Shown: positions 8,803-20,654, numbered from the stretch's first letter. The stretch is 64,000 nt of DNA from Acidobacteriota bacterium (GCA_018268855.1 JAFDVR010000012.1:1-64000); one strand, 5' to 3'. Program-made: numbers and translations. The notes: a model not told the origin generated them from the sequence alone.

Positions 8803-9503
8803 AGATGTTCGCTCGTATCGCTCTGATCTTTGTCCTTATCTTTGGTGTTGCTGGCGTCCGTGCGCAGGAAGCGCCCGCGCCTGCCTCGCCTTCGGCTGAA
8901 TCGGGCCATCAAGGTGAGCCTGAGGCAAATTCTGCGCAAAAGAGACGCGAGGCGGAAGAGGGTTCCGAGGCATTCAAGAAGTCGCCTTCTGTCATCGCTC
9001 TCGGCAAGATGGTCGGCCTCTCGCCTGAGGCTTCCTCGACTGCCTTTACGTGGTTCAACTTCTTCCTGCTTGCCGCGGCTATCCTCTATGCCTTGGGCAA
9101 GATGCTGCCGAAGGCCTTCCGTGGACGCACCGAAGGTATCCAGAAGGGCCTTGTAGAGGCCCGCACCGCGACGGAAGAAGCGAACGCCCGTCTCGGCGGT
9201 GTAGAAGCTCGTCTTGCCAGGCTCGATCAAGAAATTGCCGCGCTGCGTACGCAGAGCGAAAAAGACGCTGCCGCTGACGAGGCGCGCATCAAGGCGTCGC
9301 TCGCGGAAGAAAGGCAGCGCATTTTGGAGGCTGCCGAGCAGGAGATTGCCTCGGCGCAAAGCCATGCGGAGCGCAGCTTGCGTGAGTACGCTGCGAAACT
9401 CGCGGTTGAGCGCGCTGCGGCTGAGCTGCATATCTCTTCCGATCAGGACAGTGCGCTGGTGCGTGAGTTTGCCGCGCGTCTCTCGGCGAAGGAGAGCAAC
9501 TAA
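8799..9503 (+). CDS. ATP synthase b-type subunit with N-terminal signal
   Basis: A second b-like peripheral-stalk subunit of 234 residues, longer than the usual ~160. The N-terminus is a signal-like helix ending A-G-V-R-A-Q-E-A, then about 60 Ala/Pro/Glu-rich residues, then a second hydrophobic helix (W-F-N-F-F-L-L-A-A-A-I-L-Y-A) followed by the b-type coiled coil. If the signal is cleaved, the extra segment lies in the periplasm. This architecture recurs in Acidobacteriota to my knowledge, but its role is not established. It overlaps atpF by 4 bases and atpH by 1 base. Confidence 0.78.
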   Translation: MKMFARIALIFVLIFGVAGVRAQEAPAPASPSAESGHQGEPEANSAQKRREAEEGSEAFKKSPSVIALGKMVGLSPEASSTAFTWFNFFLLAAAILYALGKMLPKAFRGRTEGIQKGLVEARTATEEANARLGGVEARLARLDQEIAALRTQSEKDAAADEARIKASLAEERQRILEAAEQEIASAQSHAERSLREYAAKLAVERAAAELHISSDQDSALVREFAARLSAKESN

Positions 9504-10054
9504 TGGCAGAACAGGCATTCGCTCTCAAGTACGCCCGCGCCTTTGAGCAGGTCGCTGCCGCGCAGCACCTCGACCGCGCTCAGGTGCAGCAGCAGTTGAA
9601 TGATTTTGCGGACACGCTGTCCATCAGCCCGGAACTGCGTGAGTTCCTCTCGAACCCCGCCATTCCGCACGAGCAGAAGAACAAGGTGCTCGACGCTATC
9701 ATCGCGAAGCTCGGCTTCGGTACTGGCGTGGTACGCAACTTCCTCGCCGTGCTGATTCAGAACGATCGCATCGACGCGCTCCACGAGATCGTGCAGGAGT
9801 ATGTCGAGATGGCCGATGAGGCGTCCGGCCTTCACGAGGCGGAGATCGTCTCGGCGCGCTCGCTCTCCGATGCGGACAGGCAGGTGCTCGCGGAGCAGGC
9901 AGCAAAGCTGGCCGGTTCGCAGGTACGCGTGCAGTGGAAAGAAGACGCTTCGCTGCTGGGCGGTGCGGTCATCCGCATCGGCTCCACGGTGTATGACGGT
10001 TCGGTTCGCGCGCAGTTGGGCCAGATTGAGCGGCACCTGGCCGGCGCACAGTAG
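9503..10054 (+). CDS. atpH: F0F1 ATP synthase subunit delta
   Basis: The delta (OSCP) subunit, which ties the peripheral stalk to the alpha3-beta3 head. It has 183 residues with the N-terminal helical domain (Y-A-R-A-F-E-Q-V near the start, L-R-E-F-L-S-N-P) and the C-terminal motif L-L-G-G-A-V-I-R-I-G-S-T-V-Y-D-G-S-V, diagnostic for the family. The start codon shares one base with the preceding stop, so translation is coupled. Confidence 0.93.
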   Translation: MAEQAFALKYARAFEQVAAAQHLDRAQVQQQLNDFADTLSISPELREFLSNPAIPHEQKNKVLDAIIAKLGFGTGVVRNFLAVLIQNDRIDALHEIVQEYVEMADEASGLHEAEIVSARSLSDADRQVLAEQAAKLAGSQVRVQWKEDASLLGGAVIRIGSTVYDGSVRAQLGQIERHLAGAQ

Positions 10055-10060
10055 GTTTGG

Positions 10061-11680
<1,620 letters not shown>

Positions 11681-11684
11681 GCCG

Positions 11685-12776
11685 ATGGCAAACGTACTCG
11701 ATCTGAAACGGCGCATCCGCAGCGTGAAGAACACGCGGCAGATTACGCGCGCCATGAAGATGGTGTCGGCTGCAAAGCTGCGCCGCGCACAGGAGCGTGC
11801 TCTGCAAGCGCGTCCGTATGCGCAGATGATGGCCGCGGTGCTCGAGTCGCTCGTACGCCGCACCGGCATGTATGGCGAAGAAGGCGGCGATGTGCTGCAT
11901 CCGCTGCTCGTCGAGCGCGAAGAGAAGTCCGTGCTCGTCGTCGTCATCGCTGCGGACAAGGGCTTCGCCGGCGGCTTCAACGCCAACATCGGCAAGGCCG
12001 CGCAAAACTTCATCAATAGCCGCGTCGAAGCGGGCATCAACGTCGATATTGAGACGGTGGGCCGCAAGTCGCGCGACCTCTTCAAGCGCAAGTATCCCGA
12101 TGCTATCTGGGAGCACAAGGAGACCGAGTACGACAACGGCCTCTCCAAGCACATTGAAGATATCCGCCACCGCAAGGACCAGGTCGAGTTGACCTACGAC
12201 CGTTCGGTGCTTCTGGCCAAGTCGGACTTTTCTGAAGTGGAAAAGGCTTCGCACTCCATCATCGAGCGCTACGAGCGCGCGGAGATCGATGCGGTCTACC
12301 TCGTCTACAACGAGTTCAAGAGCGTCATCGCGCAGCGCGTCGTCGTAGAAAAGCTCTTGCCGGTGCGCAAGCTCGGATCGCACGAGATCACCGCAGCGGA
12401 AGAGATGTCGGAAGAGCAGAAGGAAGCAGCCGGTCGCGCTGCTGCCACTGCGGGCATCTCGCTGCACGAGCCGGAAGAGTCGGTCATCGAGCAGGAAGCC
12501 CGCAAGTTCGGAACCGCCGACGTGGACTACATCTTCGAGCAGGACCCGGCGCGCTTGTTCCGTCACCTGATGCCGCGCTACGTGGCCACGCAGATCTATC
12601 ACGCACTCATCGAGTCGGTAGCCAGCGAACACGCTGCCCGCATGACCGCGATGGATGCAGCCACCAGCAACGCGGGTGACATGATTGACCGCCTGTCGCT
12701 GACGATGAACCGCGCTCGTCAGGCTGCGATTACGAAAGAAATTATCGAAATTGTTTCGGGAGCGGCTGCACTTTAG
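11685..12776 (+). CDS. atpG: F0F1 ATP synthase subunit gamma (extended)
   Basis: The central rotor shaft of F1. The N-terminal helix (L-K-R-R-I-R-S-V-K-N-T-R-Q-I-T-R-A-M-K-M-V) and the C-terminal helix (N-R-A-R-Q-A-A-I-T-K-E-I-I-E-I-V-S-G-A) are classical. At 363 residues it is some 70 longer than usual. The extra sequence lies around residues 235-290, an Ala/Glu-rich charged insertion before M-P-R-Y-V-A-T-Q-I-Y. The stop TAG overlaps the GTG start of the toxin gene that follows. Confidence 0.95.
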   Translation: MANVLDLKRRIRSVKNTRQITRAMKMVSAAKLRRAQERALQARPYAQMMAAVLESLVRRTGMYGEEGGDVLHPLLVEREEKSVLVVVIAADKGFAGGFNANIGKAAQNFINSRVEAGINVDIETVGRKSRDLFKRKYPDAIWEHKETEYDNGLSKHIEDIRHRKDQVELTYDRSVLLAKSDFSEVEKASHSIIERYERAEIDAVYLVYNEFKSVIAQRVVVEKLLPVRKLGSHEITAAEEMSEEQKEAAGRAAATAGISLHEPEESVIEQEARKFGTADVDYIFEQDPARLFRHLMPRYVATQIYHALIESVASEHAARMTAMDAATSNAGDMIDRLSLTMNRARQAAITKEIIEIVSGAAAL

Positions 12777-12957
12777 TGAAAGTCCGCCATTTGATTAAGC
12801 TTGTACAGAAGGATGGTTGGTATCTGGTAAGAACGACGGGAAGTCACCGGCACTTCTATCATCCGGCAAAACCGGGAACGGTGACGATCCCCGGGCACGA
12901 AGGAAAAGATGTTCCACCGGGAACATTGAACAGTGTGTTGAAGCAGGCAGGTTTGAA

Positions 12958-12961
<4 letters not shown>
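12776..12961 (+). CDS. hicA: HicA-family mRNA interferase toxin
   Basis: A 61-residue HicA/YcfA-type toxin, a small dsRBD-fold RNase that cuts mRNA. The family signature is intact: K-D-G-W near residue 14, then T-G-S-H-R-H-F with the catalytic histidine, I-P-G-H, and a C-terminal G-T-L-N-S-V-L-K-Q-A-G-L. The start is GTG, its first base being the last base of the atpG stop, so it depends on atp operon translation. It overlaps hicB by 4 bases. No promoter is evident. It is inserted between atpG and atpD, an unusual place for a toxin. Confidence 0.88.
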
Positions 12962-14656
<1,695 letters not shown>

Positions 14657-14657
14657 C

Positions 14658-14763
14658 AGCTTTTAGCCGTCAGCTTTTAGCTCTTAGCTAAAGTTGACGG
14701 CTTTCACAAGATGTTTGCAACACCGGTCTTGAGCTAAGAGCTAAAGGCTAAGAGCTAAAAGCT
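14658..14763. mobile_element. Inverted-repeat element, likely deleted relative of the sucCD element
   Basis: Terminal inverted repeats of 32 bp (14658-14689 and 14732-14763; 28 of 32 positions complementary by eye) enclose 42 bp. They are made of AGCTTTTAGC and AGCTCTTAGCT units. The left arm matches that of the element at 50914-51356 at 28 of 32 positions and the right arm at 27 of 32. Bases 14714-14737 read F-A-T-P-V-L-S-stop, resembling the end (F-I-A-T-V-S-A-R-S-stop) of the four-helix-bundle gene in that element. The element begins one base after the atpD stop and ends two bases before the atpC start. In mRNA it would fold into a long hairpin. Confidence 0.7.
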
Positions 14764-14765
14764 AT

Positions 14766-15194
14766 ATGGCAGAAACGACACACAACTCAGGATTGCTCAC
14801 CGTCCGTCTGGTCACGCCAGACCGCGTTCTGGTGGACACCACCGCCGAAGCGGTAGAACTGCCGGCCATCGGCGGCTACATGGAAGCGCTCTACGGCGCC
14901 GCTCCTCTGCTGTCTGAACTCGGCGCGGGCGAAGTCAAGCTGCATGGTGGCGCATCTTCCAACGCGAAGTTCTTCGTCGCATGGGGATTCGTCGAAGTGC
15001 TTCCAGAGCGGGTCACTATCCTCGCAGAAACCGCGCTGCGTCCGGAAGAGATCGACGCCTCGCAGGCACAAGCCCAACTCGCCGCAGCGCATGAAGATTG
15101 GAACAAGGCCGGCGACAGCATGGAAGCCTACGAATACGCCCGCGCGGAAATTCGCGTGGCCGAAGAGAAGATCGCGGCCAGCAAAGACCGCTAA
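14766..15194 (+). CDS. atpC: F0F1 ATP synthase subunit epsilon
   Basis: The rotor-associated inhibitory subunit. It has 142 residues with the N-terminal beta-sandwich (L-L-T-V-R-L-V-T-P-D-R, L-P-A-I-G-G-Y-M, G-A-A-P-L-L-S-E-L-G-A-G) and a C-terminal helical hairpin rich in Ala/Glu. No Shine-Dalgarno motif precedes its ATG because the inverted-repeat element abuts the start. Translation presumably relies on other features or coupling. It is the last gene of the operon, followed by a strong terminator. Confidence 0.92.
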   Translation: MAETTHNSGLLTVRLVTPDRVLVDTTAEAVELPAIGGYMEALYGAAPLLSELGAGEVKLHGGASSNAKFFVAWGFVEVLPERVTILAETALRPEEIDASQAQAQLAAAHEDWNKAGDSMEAYEYARAEIRVAEEKIAASKDR

Positions 15195-15213
15195 ATTCCA
15201 CTTATCTACACAC

Positions 15214-15244
15214 ATGCCGGAGCCCGCTCCGGCATTTCTCTTTT
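15214..15244 (+). terminator. Rho-independent terminator of the atp operon
   Basis: A perfect 9-bp stem (ATGCCGGAG / CTCCGGCAT), loop CCCG, followed by TTCTCTTTT. Confidence 0.85.
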
Positions 15245-15302
15245 GTCCGCGATAGAATTGCCCGATTCCAAATACGTCTAAATTGGGGATACAGAGATTC
15301 CG

Positions 15303-16748
15303 ATGGACAGACGCAGCTTTATCCAGACACTCGCAGGCGCCACGGCACTGGCTTCCATGCCTCATGCCATCGCGCAATCGCAGCGCAAGCCGAACATCGT
15401 CTTTATGCTCATCGACGATCTGGGATGGGGTGACTTTGGCTGCTACGGCAGCACCTTTCACGAGACGCCGAACATCGACGCGCTCTGCCGAGAGGGCATG
15501 AAGTTTACCCATGCCTACGCCGGTGGCCCGGTCTGTTCTCCCAGTCGTGCCGCTCTCATGACTGGTCAGGCGCCCGCCCGCATTCACATTACCGATTGGA
15601 TTCCAGGCACACTCCTCAAAGACCGCAAGCTCACCGACGCGCCTATTCTCAACCAACTTCCCGCAGGCACACCTACGCTGGGCACCGAGATGAAGAAGCT
15701 CGGCTATCACACCTGTTATGTAGGCAAGTGGCACCTGGGCGGGGAAGGTTCGCTTCCGGAAAACTTCGGCTTCGATATCAATTATGGTGGCGATCACCAC
15801 GGGCACCCCTCTTGGCCCAGCCACTACTTTGGCCCGTTTGAGGCGCACAATCTCGGCGGATACGGTAAAGACGATTACCTCACCGAAGTGCTCTCCGACA
15901 AAGCCGATAGCTTTCTCGATGAAGCTGCAAAATCCGGCAAGCCGTTCTTCCTCTATCTGGCTGAATACGCCGTGCACATGCCGTTACAGGCGCGTGAAAA
16001 ACTTATTGAGAAATATCGCCAGAAGAATGGCGGCAAAGACGATCCCGATCCCATCTACGCCGCGATGGTGGAAACCGTGGATGCAGCCGTTGGCCGATTG
16101 CGCAACAAGTTGAAGTCCCTTGGTGTGGAAGACAACACCATCATTCTTCTCACGTCAGACAATGGTGGCGTGCGTTTCGACGCAAAAAAGCTCCATCCCA
16201 TTGCGGAAAACGGCCCTTGGCGAGCCGGCAAAGGCTTTCTGTACGAAGGTGGCGTGCGTGAGCCGCTGATCGTCTATTGGCCGCATGTCACTAAGGCAGG
16301 CTCCACGTCCGACGTGCCCATAACCGGTATGGATTTCATGCCTACCCTCCTGCACATGGTTGGAGGTCCTGCCGCGCCACAGCCGTGCGATGGCATCGAT
16401 ATTGTGCCTGTCATCCAGGGTGCTGCGGTACCAAAGCGTACACTCTACTGGCATTTCCCCCACTACAGCGGACAAGGCGGCATGCCCGCTTCCTCCATGC
16501 TCGACGGGGATTGGAAGCTGATCGAATGGCTGGAAGACGGCCATCTGGAGCTTTACAACCTGCGCACCGATCCCGGCGAGCGTTACCCGCTCACCTCTAC
16601 CTTTCAGGCGCGTGCCCTCAAAATGCAGGCGCAGCTCCACGCATGGCGCGAACAGATTGGAGCAGCCATGCCAACGTCGAATCCAAATTTTGGCAAGCCT
16701 GGTGGCACAATCTCGAAGAAAAAACCAAAGTCTTCCACTGAAGAGTAG
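15303..16748 (+). CDS. Exported sulfatase (arylsulfatase family)
   Basis: A type I sulfatase that hydrolyses sulfate esters, probably of polysaccharides. The N-terminus M-D-R-R-S-F-I-Q followed by a hydrophobic stretch is a twin-arginine export signal. The active-site motif C-S-P-S-R at 78-82 holds the cysteine converted to formylglycine, and metal ligands are seen at D38-D39 and later in S-D-N-G-G. Full length is 481 residues. The maturing enzyme (FGE-type) is not in this window. It stands alone after the atp terminator. Confidence 0.9.
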   Translation: MDRRSFIQTLAGATALASMPHAIAQSQRKPNIVFMLIDDLGWGDFGCYGSTFHETPNIDALCREGMKFTHAYAGGPVCSPSRAALMTGQAPARIHITDWIPGTLLKDRKLTDAPILNQLPAGTPTLGTEMKKLGYHTCYVGKWHLGGEGSLPENFGFDINYGGDHHGHPSWPSHYFGPFEAHNLGGYGKDDYLTEVLSDKADSFLDEAAKSGKPFFLYLAEYAVHMPLQAREKLIEKYRQKNGGKDDPDPIYAAMVETVDAAVGRLRNKLKSLGVEDNTIILLTSDNGGVRFDAKKLHPIAENGPWRAGKGFLYEGGVREPLIVYWPHVTKAGSTSDVPITGMDFMPTLLHMVGGPAAPQPCDGIDIVPVIQGAAVPKRTLYWHFPHYSGQGGMPASSMLDGDWKLIEWLEDGHLELYNLRTDPGERYPLTSTFQARALKMQAQLHAWREQIGAAMPTSNPNFGKPGGTISKKKPKSSTEE

Positions 16749-16868
16749 TCAGCCGGGTAAATCTTGGCAGCATGCGGACCACTATTCCTGCACTCAAGCG
16801 AAGTGAAGGAGGAATTCTCGTATTCGCTTGTTCTGCCGTAACACACGGCATAGGCTGCATATCCGTCT

Positions 16869-17741
16869 TCAATGAGAGGTGTCGAGTATCCACGACGCCA
16901 GCCGCTGCCGCATCACGCGCACTGCATCCGCGCTCTCATCTACCAGCAGAAATCTGCGGCCGTTCTTCGCGGCTGCTTCTCCTGTCGTCCCGCTGCCGGC
17001 AAAAAAATCCAGCACCGTATCGCCGGGATTGCTGTGCACCTTCACAACCCGCTCCAGAATCCCAAGCGGCTTCTGCGTTGGATAGCCGGTCTTCTCCTTG
17101 CCCGTAGGCGAGACGATCGTATGCCACCACACGTCCGTCGGCGTTTTGCCCGCAGCAGCTTTTGCTTCGCCGACCAGCTTAGGCGCCATGTACTCAATGC
17201 GGTCGCAAGCCTCGAGGTTAAAAGTGTAGTGGGACGGATCTTTCGTGTACCAGAGAATCGTGTCGTGCTTGGCGGGCCACTTGTTCTTCGCGCGTGCGCC
17301 ATAGTCGTATGCCCAGATAATTTCGTTCTGAAAACACGCACGCGAAAAGATCTGGTCAAGCAGCACCTTGCAATAGTGCGACTCACGCGGGTCGATATGG
17401 AAAAATAACGAGCCATGCACGGACAGCACGCGATGCGCCTCACGCAATCTCGGCTCCAGGAATCCTAGAAAGTCATCAAAGCTGTCCGCATATCCGGCAA
17501 GTTGGTCCGTTATGCGTTCAGTGCGGTAGCGTTTCCCCGCAAATCCAGTCCGGTCACCCGCTGTATCGTGGACTGTTCTGATACGTGTTCTCCGCTGCAC
17601 TTTACCTGTATTGAAAGGTGGATCGATGTAGATCAGTTCCACCGATTCCGCAGGGAGCGACCGGAGCAAAGTAAGATTCTCAGATTGCAAGATGGTACCG
17701 GCATCTTTAGGGATGGTTTGTTCATTGGTTCGTGCTGGCAT
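16869..17741 (-). CDS. Orphan DNA methyltransferase (beta-class, N4/N6)
   Basis: A site-specific DNA methyltransferase of 290 residues. The catalytic motif D-P-P-F-N-T-G (40-46) precedes the S-adenosylmethionine-binding motif F-A-G-S-G-T-T-G (247-254), the order of the beta class of amino-methyltransferases. N-terminal L-L-R-S-L-P-A-E-S-V-E-L-I-Y-I-D and C-terminal P-T-Q-K-P fit. No restriction endonuclease or specificity gene is adjacent, so it is an orphan, possibly regulatory like CcrM. The recognition sequence cannot be inferred. Confidence 0.85.
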   Translation of the reverse strand: MPARTNEQTIPKDAGTILQSENLTLLRSLPAESVELIYIDPPFNTGKVQRRTRIRTVHDTAGDRTGFAGKRYRTERITDQLAGYADSFDDFLGFLEPRLREAHRVLSVHGSLFFHIDPRESHYCKVLLDQIFSRACFQNEIIWAYDYGARAKNKWPAKHDTILWYTKDPSHYTFNLEACDRIEYMAPKLVGEAKAAAGKTPTDVWWHTIVSPTGKEKTGYPTQKPLGILERVVKVHSNPGDTVLDFFAGSGTTGEAAAKNGRRFLLVDESADAVRVMRQRLASWILDTSH

Positions 17742-17813
17742 AGGTCAGAGGGTACAGTATGGCTGTGAACGTGTAGAGTTTCGTGTGTCCATATTTTTAT
17801 TCCTAATATCTGC

Positions 17814-18587
17814 ATGAAACAGAAAAATCTCCAGATAGATCTGGCCGCACGCACCGATGTCGGTCGTGTACGTCAACAGAACGAAGACGCGTTCGCATTC
17901 GACGCGACCGCCGGCTTATTTGTGGTGTGTGATGGCATGGGCGGTGCTGCGGCCGGCGACATTGCATCGAAGATCGCGGTAGAAATCTTTCTTGCCAGGG
18001 CCAAACAGGTCCGCCTGCTTCCCATATCCGATTCTGAAAATCTTGCGCAGGCTATTATCGCTGCCAACCGCGCAGTCTATGACTACGCCGCCGATAACCC
18101 TCGACTGCGCGGCATGGGAACCACGCTCGTCGCCATGCAGGTGCCTAAGCAAGCTCCCTCTGGCAGCCACACCAAAGGCATGCCGGTCACGGTGGCGCAT
18201 GTGGGCGATTCGCGTTGCTATCGCTTGCGCGGCGATCAATTCGATCTGCTGACCGATGATCATTCGCTGGTTGCCGAGCAGGTCCGGCTCGGAGAAATTA
18301 CAGAGGAAGAGGCTGCGGTCTCGCCCATGCGCAACGTCATTACGCGCGCCATCGGTTCGCAGCCGGACGTGGAAGTAGATGTGCACGTGCAGAGCGCGAT
18401 GCCGGGAGACCTCTTTCTTCTGTGTTCTGATGGCCTGACGCGGGACCTCACCGACGCGCAGATCGCAAAGGTCCTTTCCACGCGTGGCATCAAACTGGAT
18501 GACGCGGCCAAGCGCCTGATCGATGCGGCCAATCATGCTGGCGGTGGAGACAATACAACCGTCATCCTGGTGCGTGTACGCTTTTAG
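17814..18587 (+). CDS. PP2C-family Ser/Thr protein phosphatase
   Basis: A metal-dependent phosphatase of the bacterial Stp/PrpC type, reversing Hanks-type kinase phosphorylation. It has 257 residues with all metal-binding motifs: R-Q-Q-N-E-D-A, V-V-C-D-G-M-G-G, H-V-G-D-S-R-C-Y, L-C-S-D-G-L-T and G-G-G-D-N-T-T. There is no membrane segment, so it is cytoplasmic. No kinase gene is nearby. The MaoC-like gene follows by 18 bp, suggesting cotranscription. Confidence 0.93.
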   Translation: MKQKNLQIDLAARTDVGRVRQQNEDAFAFDATAGLFVVCDGMGGAAAGDIASKIAVEIFLARAKQVRLLPISDSENLAQAIIAANRAVYDYAADNPRLRGMGTTLVAMQVPKQAPSGSHTKGMPVTVAHVGDSRCYRLRGDQFDLLTDDHSLVAEQVRLGEITEEEAAVSPMRNVITRAIGSQPDVEVDVHVQSAMPGDLFLLCSDGLTRDLTDAQIAKVLSTRGIKLDDAAKRLIDAANHAGGGDNTTVILVRVRF

Positions 18588-18605
18588 CAGGAGAGAAGAG
18601 AACTG

Positions 18606-19064
18606 ATGGCAGACGAGCTTTACTTCGACGACTTCAAGCTGGGGCAAAAATTTCATTCCAACGGATCGCTCAAGGTCACAGCGCAGGAGATCACCGAGTT
18701 CGCGCAGAAGTACGATCCGCAGCCGTTTCATCTGGATGAGGCAGCCGGCAAAAGCACCTTCTTCAAAGGCCAGGCTGCGTCCGGTTGGCTCACCGCCGCC
18801 CTCGTCATGCGGATGCGTGTGGACACCATCAAAGTCCACGGGGGCATGATCGGAGCTGGCGTGGAAGAGATTCGCTGGACACATCCCGTTCGTCCTAGCG
18901 ATTCCTTGCGCACCGATACGGAAGTAGTGGGCCTACGTCTCTCCAAATCCCGCCCTGAACTCGGCCTGGTCACGATCTACACGCTCACACTTAACCAGAA
19001 CAATGAAGTGGTGATGAAGAGCACCGTCAAGTTCTTCGCCCCACGGCGGCAGCAGCAACAGTAG
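18606..19064 (+). CDS. MaoC-family hotdog dehydratase-like protein
   Basis: A hotdog-fold protein of 152 residues related to (R)-specific enoyl-CoA hydratases. The hydratase motif is recognisable as F-A-Q-K-Y-D-P-Q-P-F-H-L-D, with the Asp/His pair of the MaoC domain, followed by A-S-G-W-L-T-A-A-L. The substrate is unknown; many of these act on acyl-CoA in fatty-acid or branched-chain pathways. It is preceded by GGAGAGAAG and sits in a run of closely spaced plus-strand genes. Confidence 0.85.
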   Translation: MADELYFDDFKLGQKFHSNGSLKVTAQEITEFAQKYDPQPFHLDEAAGKSTFFKGQAASGWLTAALVMRMRVDTIKVHGGMIGAGVEEIRWTHPVRPSDSLRTDTEVVGLRLSKSRPELGLVTIYTLTLNQNNEVVMKSTVKFFAPRRQQQQ

Positions 19065-19083
19065 CAAACCAGGAGAACTACGC

Positions 19084-19443
19084 ATGCGCGTCATGATGTT
19101 CGTCATTCATCAAAAAGACTTTGAAAAGCCCGAAGACTGGATGCCATCTCAGGAAGCCATCAGCAGGATGATGAAATTCAACGATGAGATGAAGACCGCA
19201 GGTGTGCTCGTGGATTTGAACGGCTGCTTCGCTCCGGCACAGGCTGTGCGCGTCATCCACTCGGGCGGCCAGACCTCCGTGAATACCGGACACACGCAAG
19301 CCGATGGCGAAGTAGTCGGCGGTTACTGGACGCTCAAGGTCAACTCGTTGGAAGAAGCTGCCGAATGGGCAAAGAAAGCGCCCATGTCTCACGACTGCGT
19401 GATTGAGATTCGCCAGGTCTATGACATGGAAGGAAATTCCTAA
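19084..19443 (+). CDS. YCII-related domain protein
   Basis: A small (119-residue) protein of the YCII/DGPF family, with M-R-V-M-M-F-V-I at the start, M-K-F-N-D-E-M-K-T-A-G-V-L in the middle and G-G-Y-W-T-L-K-V-N-S-L-E-E-A. These are ferredoxin-like-fold proteins of poorly known function, sometimes associated with ECF sigma factors; none is adjacent here. An AGGAGAAC ribosome site precedes the ATG. Confidence 0.82.
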   Translation: MRVMMFVIHQKDFEKPEDWMPSQEAISRMMKFNDEMKTAGVLVDLNGCFAPAQAVRVIHSGGQTSVNTGHTQADGEVVGGYWTLKVNSLEEAAEWAKKAPMSHDCVIEIRQVYDMEGNS

Positions 19444-19521
19444 TCACGCAATTTGGCGTGGTTGCCGAGCATGGTTCGAATGGCCGCGATGTCCACACCC
19501 CTGCGGCGTATTCTAGTCACC

Positions 19522-20595
19522 ATGATGCGAATGACGGTGCTGGCGTCTGGTTCCAAAGGAAACAGCACAGTTGTCTCTTCTTCAAAGACCCGCATCCTCG
19601 TTGATGCCGGCCTGAGCTGCCGGGAATTGATGCGCCGCATGGTAGCCGCGGGAGAAGACCCGCACTCGCTCGATGCCATCATCATCACGCACGAACATGC
19701 TGACCACGTCGCGGGCCTGCCCGTGATGGCACGCAAGCTGAATATTCCGGTTTACATGACTGAGTCCACGCACCGGGCCTGGGTACGGCAGGTCACTCCG
19801 CGCAAGCGCCTGATGAGCTATGCACAGTGGCTCGAACAACGCAAAGCGGAGATGCAGCAGCGTGATGAGGAATTAGTCCAGTTACAGACCAGAGCAGCCA
19901 CAGGTGAATTGCCGGACGATCATTTTTTTGCTGCCAGTGCAGAAGATACTTTGCCATTGGAACATATTTCCTCCGCGGCTTTGGAGCGGGAAGCGTATCA
20001 GGCAGGTAAGCTGGAAACCGCCGCAGCCGACGATCTCTGTGAAGACGCCGATAGTGCCCCTGTTCGTAGAAATATCAACGAAAATCCCTCTTTTTTGCCA
20101 AAACTGGAGCACTTTAAAGCCGGTTCTCATCTCTGTATCGGCGATATCGACGTTACTCCGTTCACCATTCCGCACGATGCAGCCGATCCTTGTGGCTTCG
20201 TCTTCGAGGCGGAAGGTGTCCGTATCGGCTTCGCTACCGATCTCGGCTATGTTCCACCGAATGTGAAGCTTGCCCTTAAACGTTGTGATGCACTCCTGCT
20301 CGAATCCAACCACGATCTGGAGATGCTGCGCGACGGGCCGTATCCATGGAGTGTGAAACAGCGGGTGTTATCGCGGGTAGGCCATTTATCCAATACGGCC
20401 ACGGCGGAGTTTTTAACGAAGGACTACGACGGCGGTGCTGCAGTTGTGGTGCTCGCGCATCTCTCTGAAAACAATAATCATCCGGAGATGGCATTGCAGG
20501 CCGCGCGTGAAGCGTTAGGAGGACATCCATCGCTTTTGGGCAACCGTCTGCTGCTTGCAAGGCAGGATGCACCCCTTGAGAGTGTCCGGTTTTAG
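19522..20595 (+). CDS. Metallo-beta-lactamase-fold hydrolase (YycJ/WalJ-like)
   Basis: A metal-dependent hydrolase resembling YycJ/WalJ, with L-A-S-G-S-K-G-N-S at the start, the metal motif H-E-H-A-D-H at 57-62, a later G-F-A-T-D-L-G-Y and E-S-N-H-D, and the C-terminal H-L-S-N-T-A. Between residues about 90 and 200 is an extra charged segment not in typical ~265-residue relatives. Several ATG codons lie in frame (19453, 19522, 19525, 19531); the motif spacing favours 19522-19531. The natural substrate is unclear; YycJ relatives are exonuclease-like. Confidence 0.82.
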   Translation: MMRMTVLASGSKGNSTVVSSSKTRILVDAGLSCRELMRRMVAAGEDPHSLDAIIITHEHADHVAGLPVMARKLNIPVYMTESTHRAWVRQVTPRKRLMSYAQWLEQRKAEMQQRDEELVQLQTRAATGELPDDHFFAASAEDTLPLEHISSAALEREAYQAGKLETAAADDLCEDADSAPVRRNINENPSFLPKLEHFKAGSHLCIGDIDVTPFTIPHDAADPCGFVFEAEGVRIGFATDLGYVPPNVKLALKRCDALLLESNHDLEMLRDGPYPWSVKQRVLSRVGHLSNTATAEFLTKDYDGGAAVVVLAHLSENNNHPEMALQAAREALGGHPSLLGNRLLLARQDAPLESVRF

Positions 20596-20654
20596 GCACA
20601 CCACGTGAGAATTCGCGACGAAAATACGTCGAAGAACATCCAAAAACGCGTAAA

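Noticed and set aside
12817..12957. 47-residue N-terminal extension of HicB
   Set aside because: It reads through hicA in another frame and is unlike HicB; the ATGA overlap start is normal.
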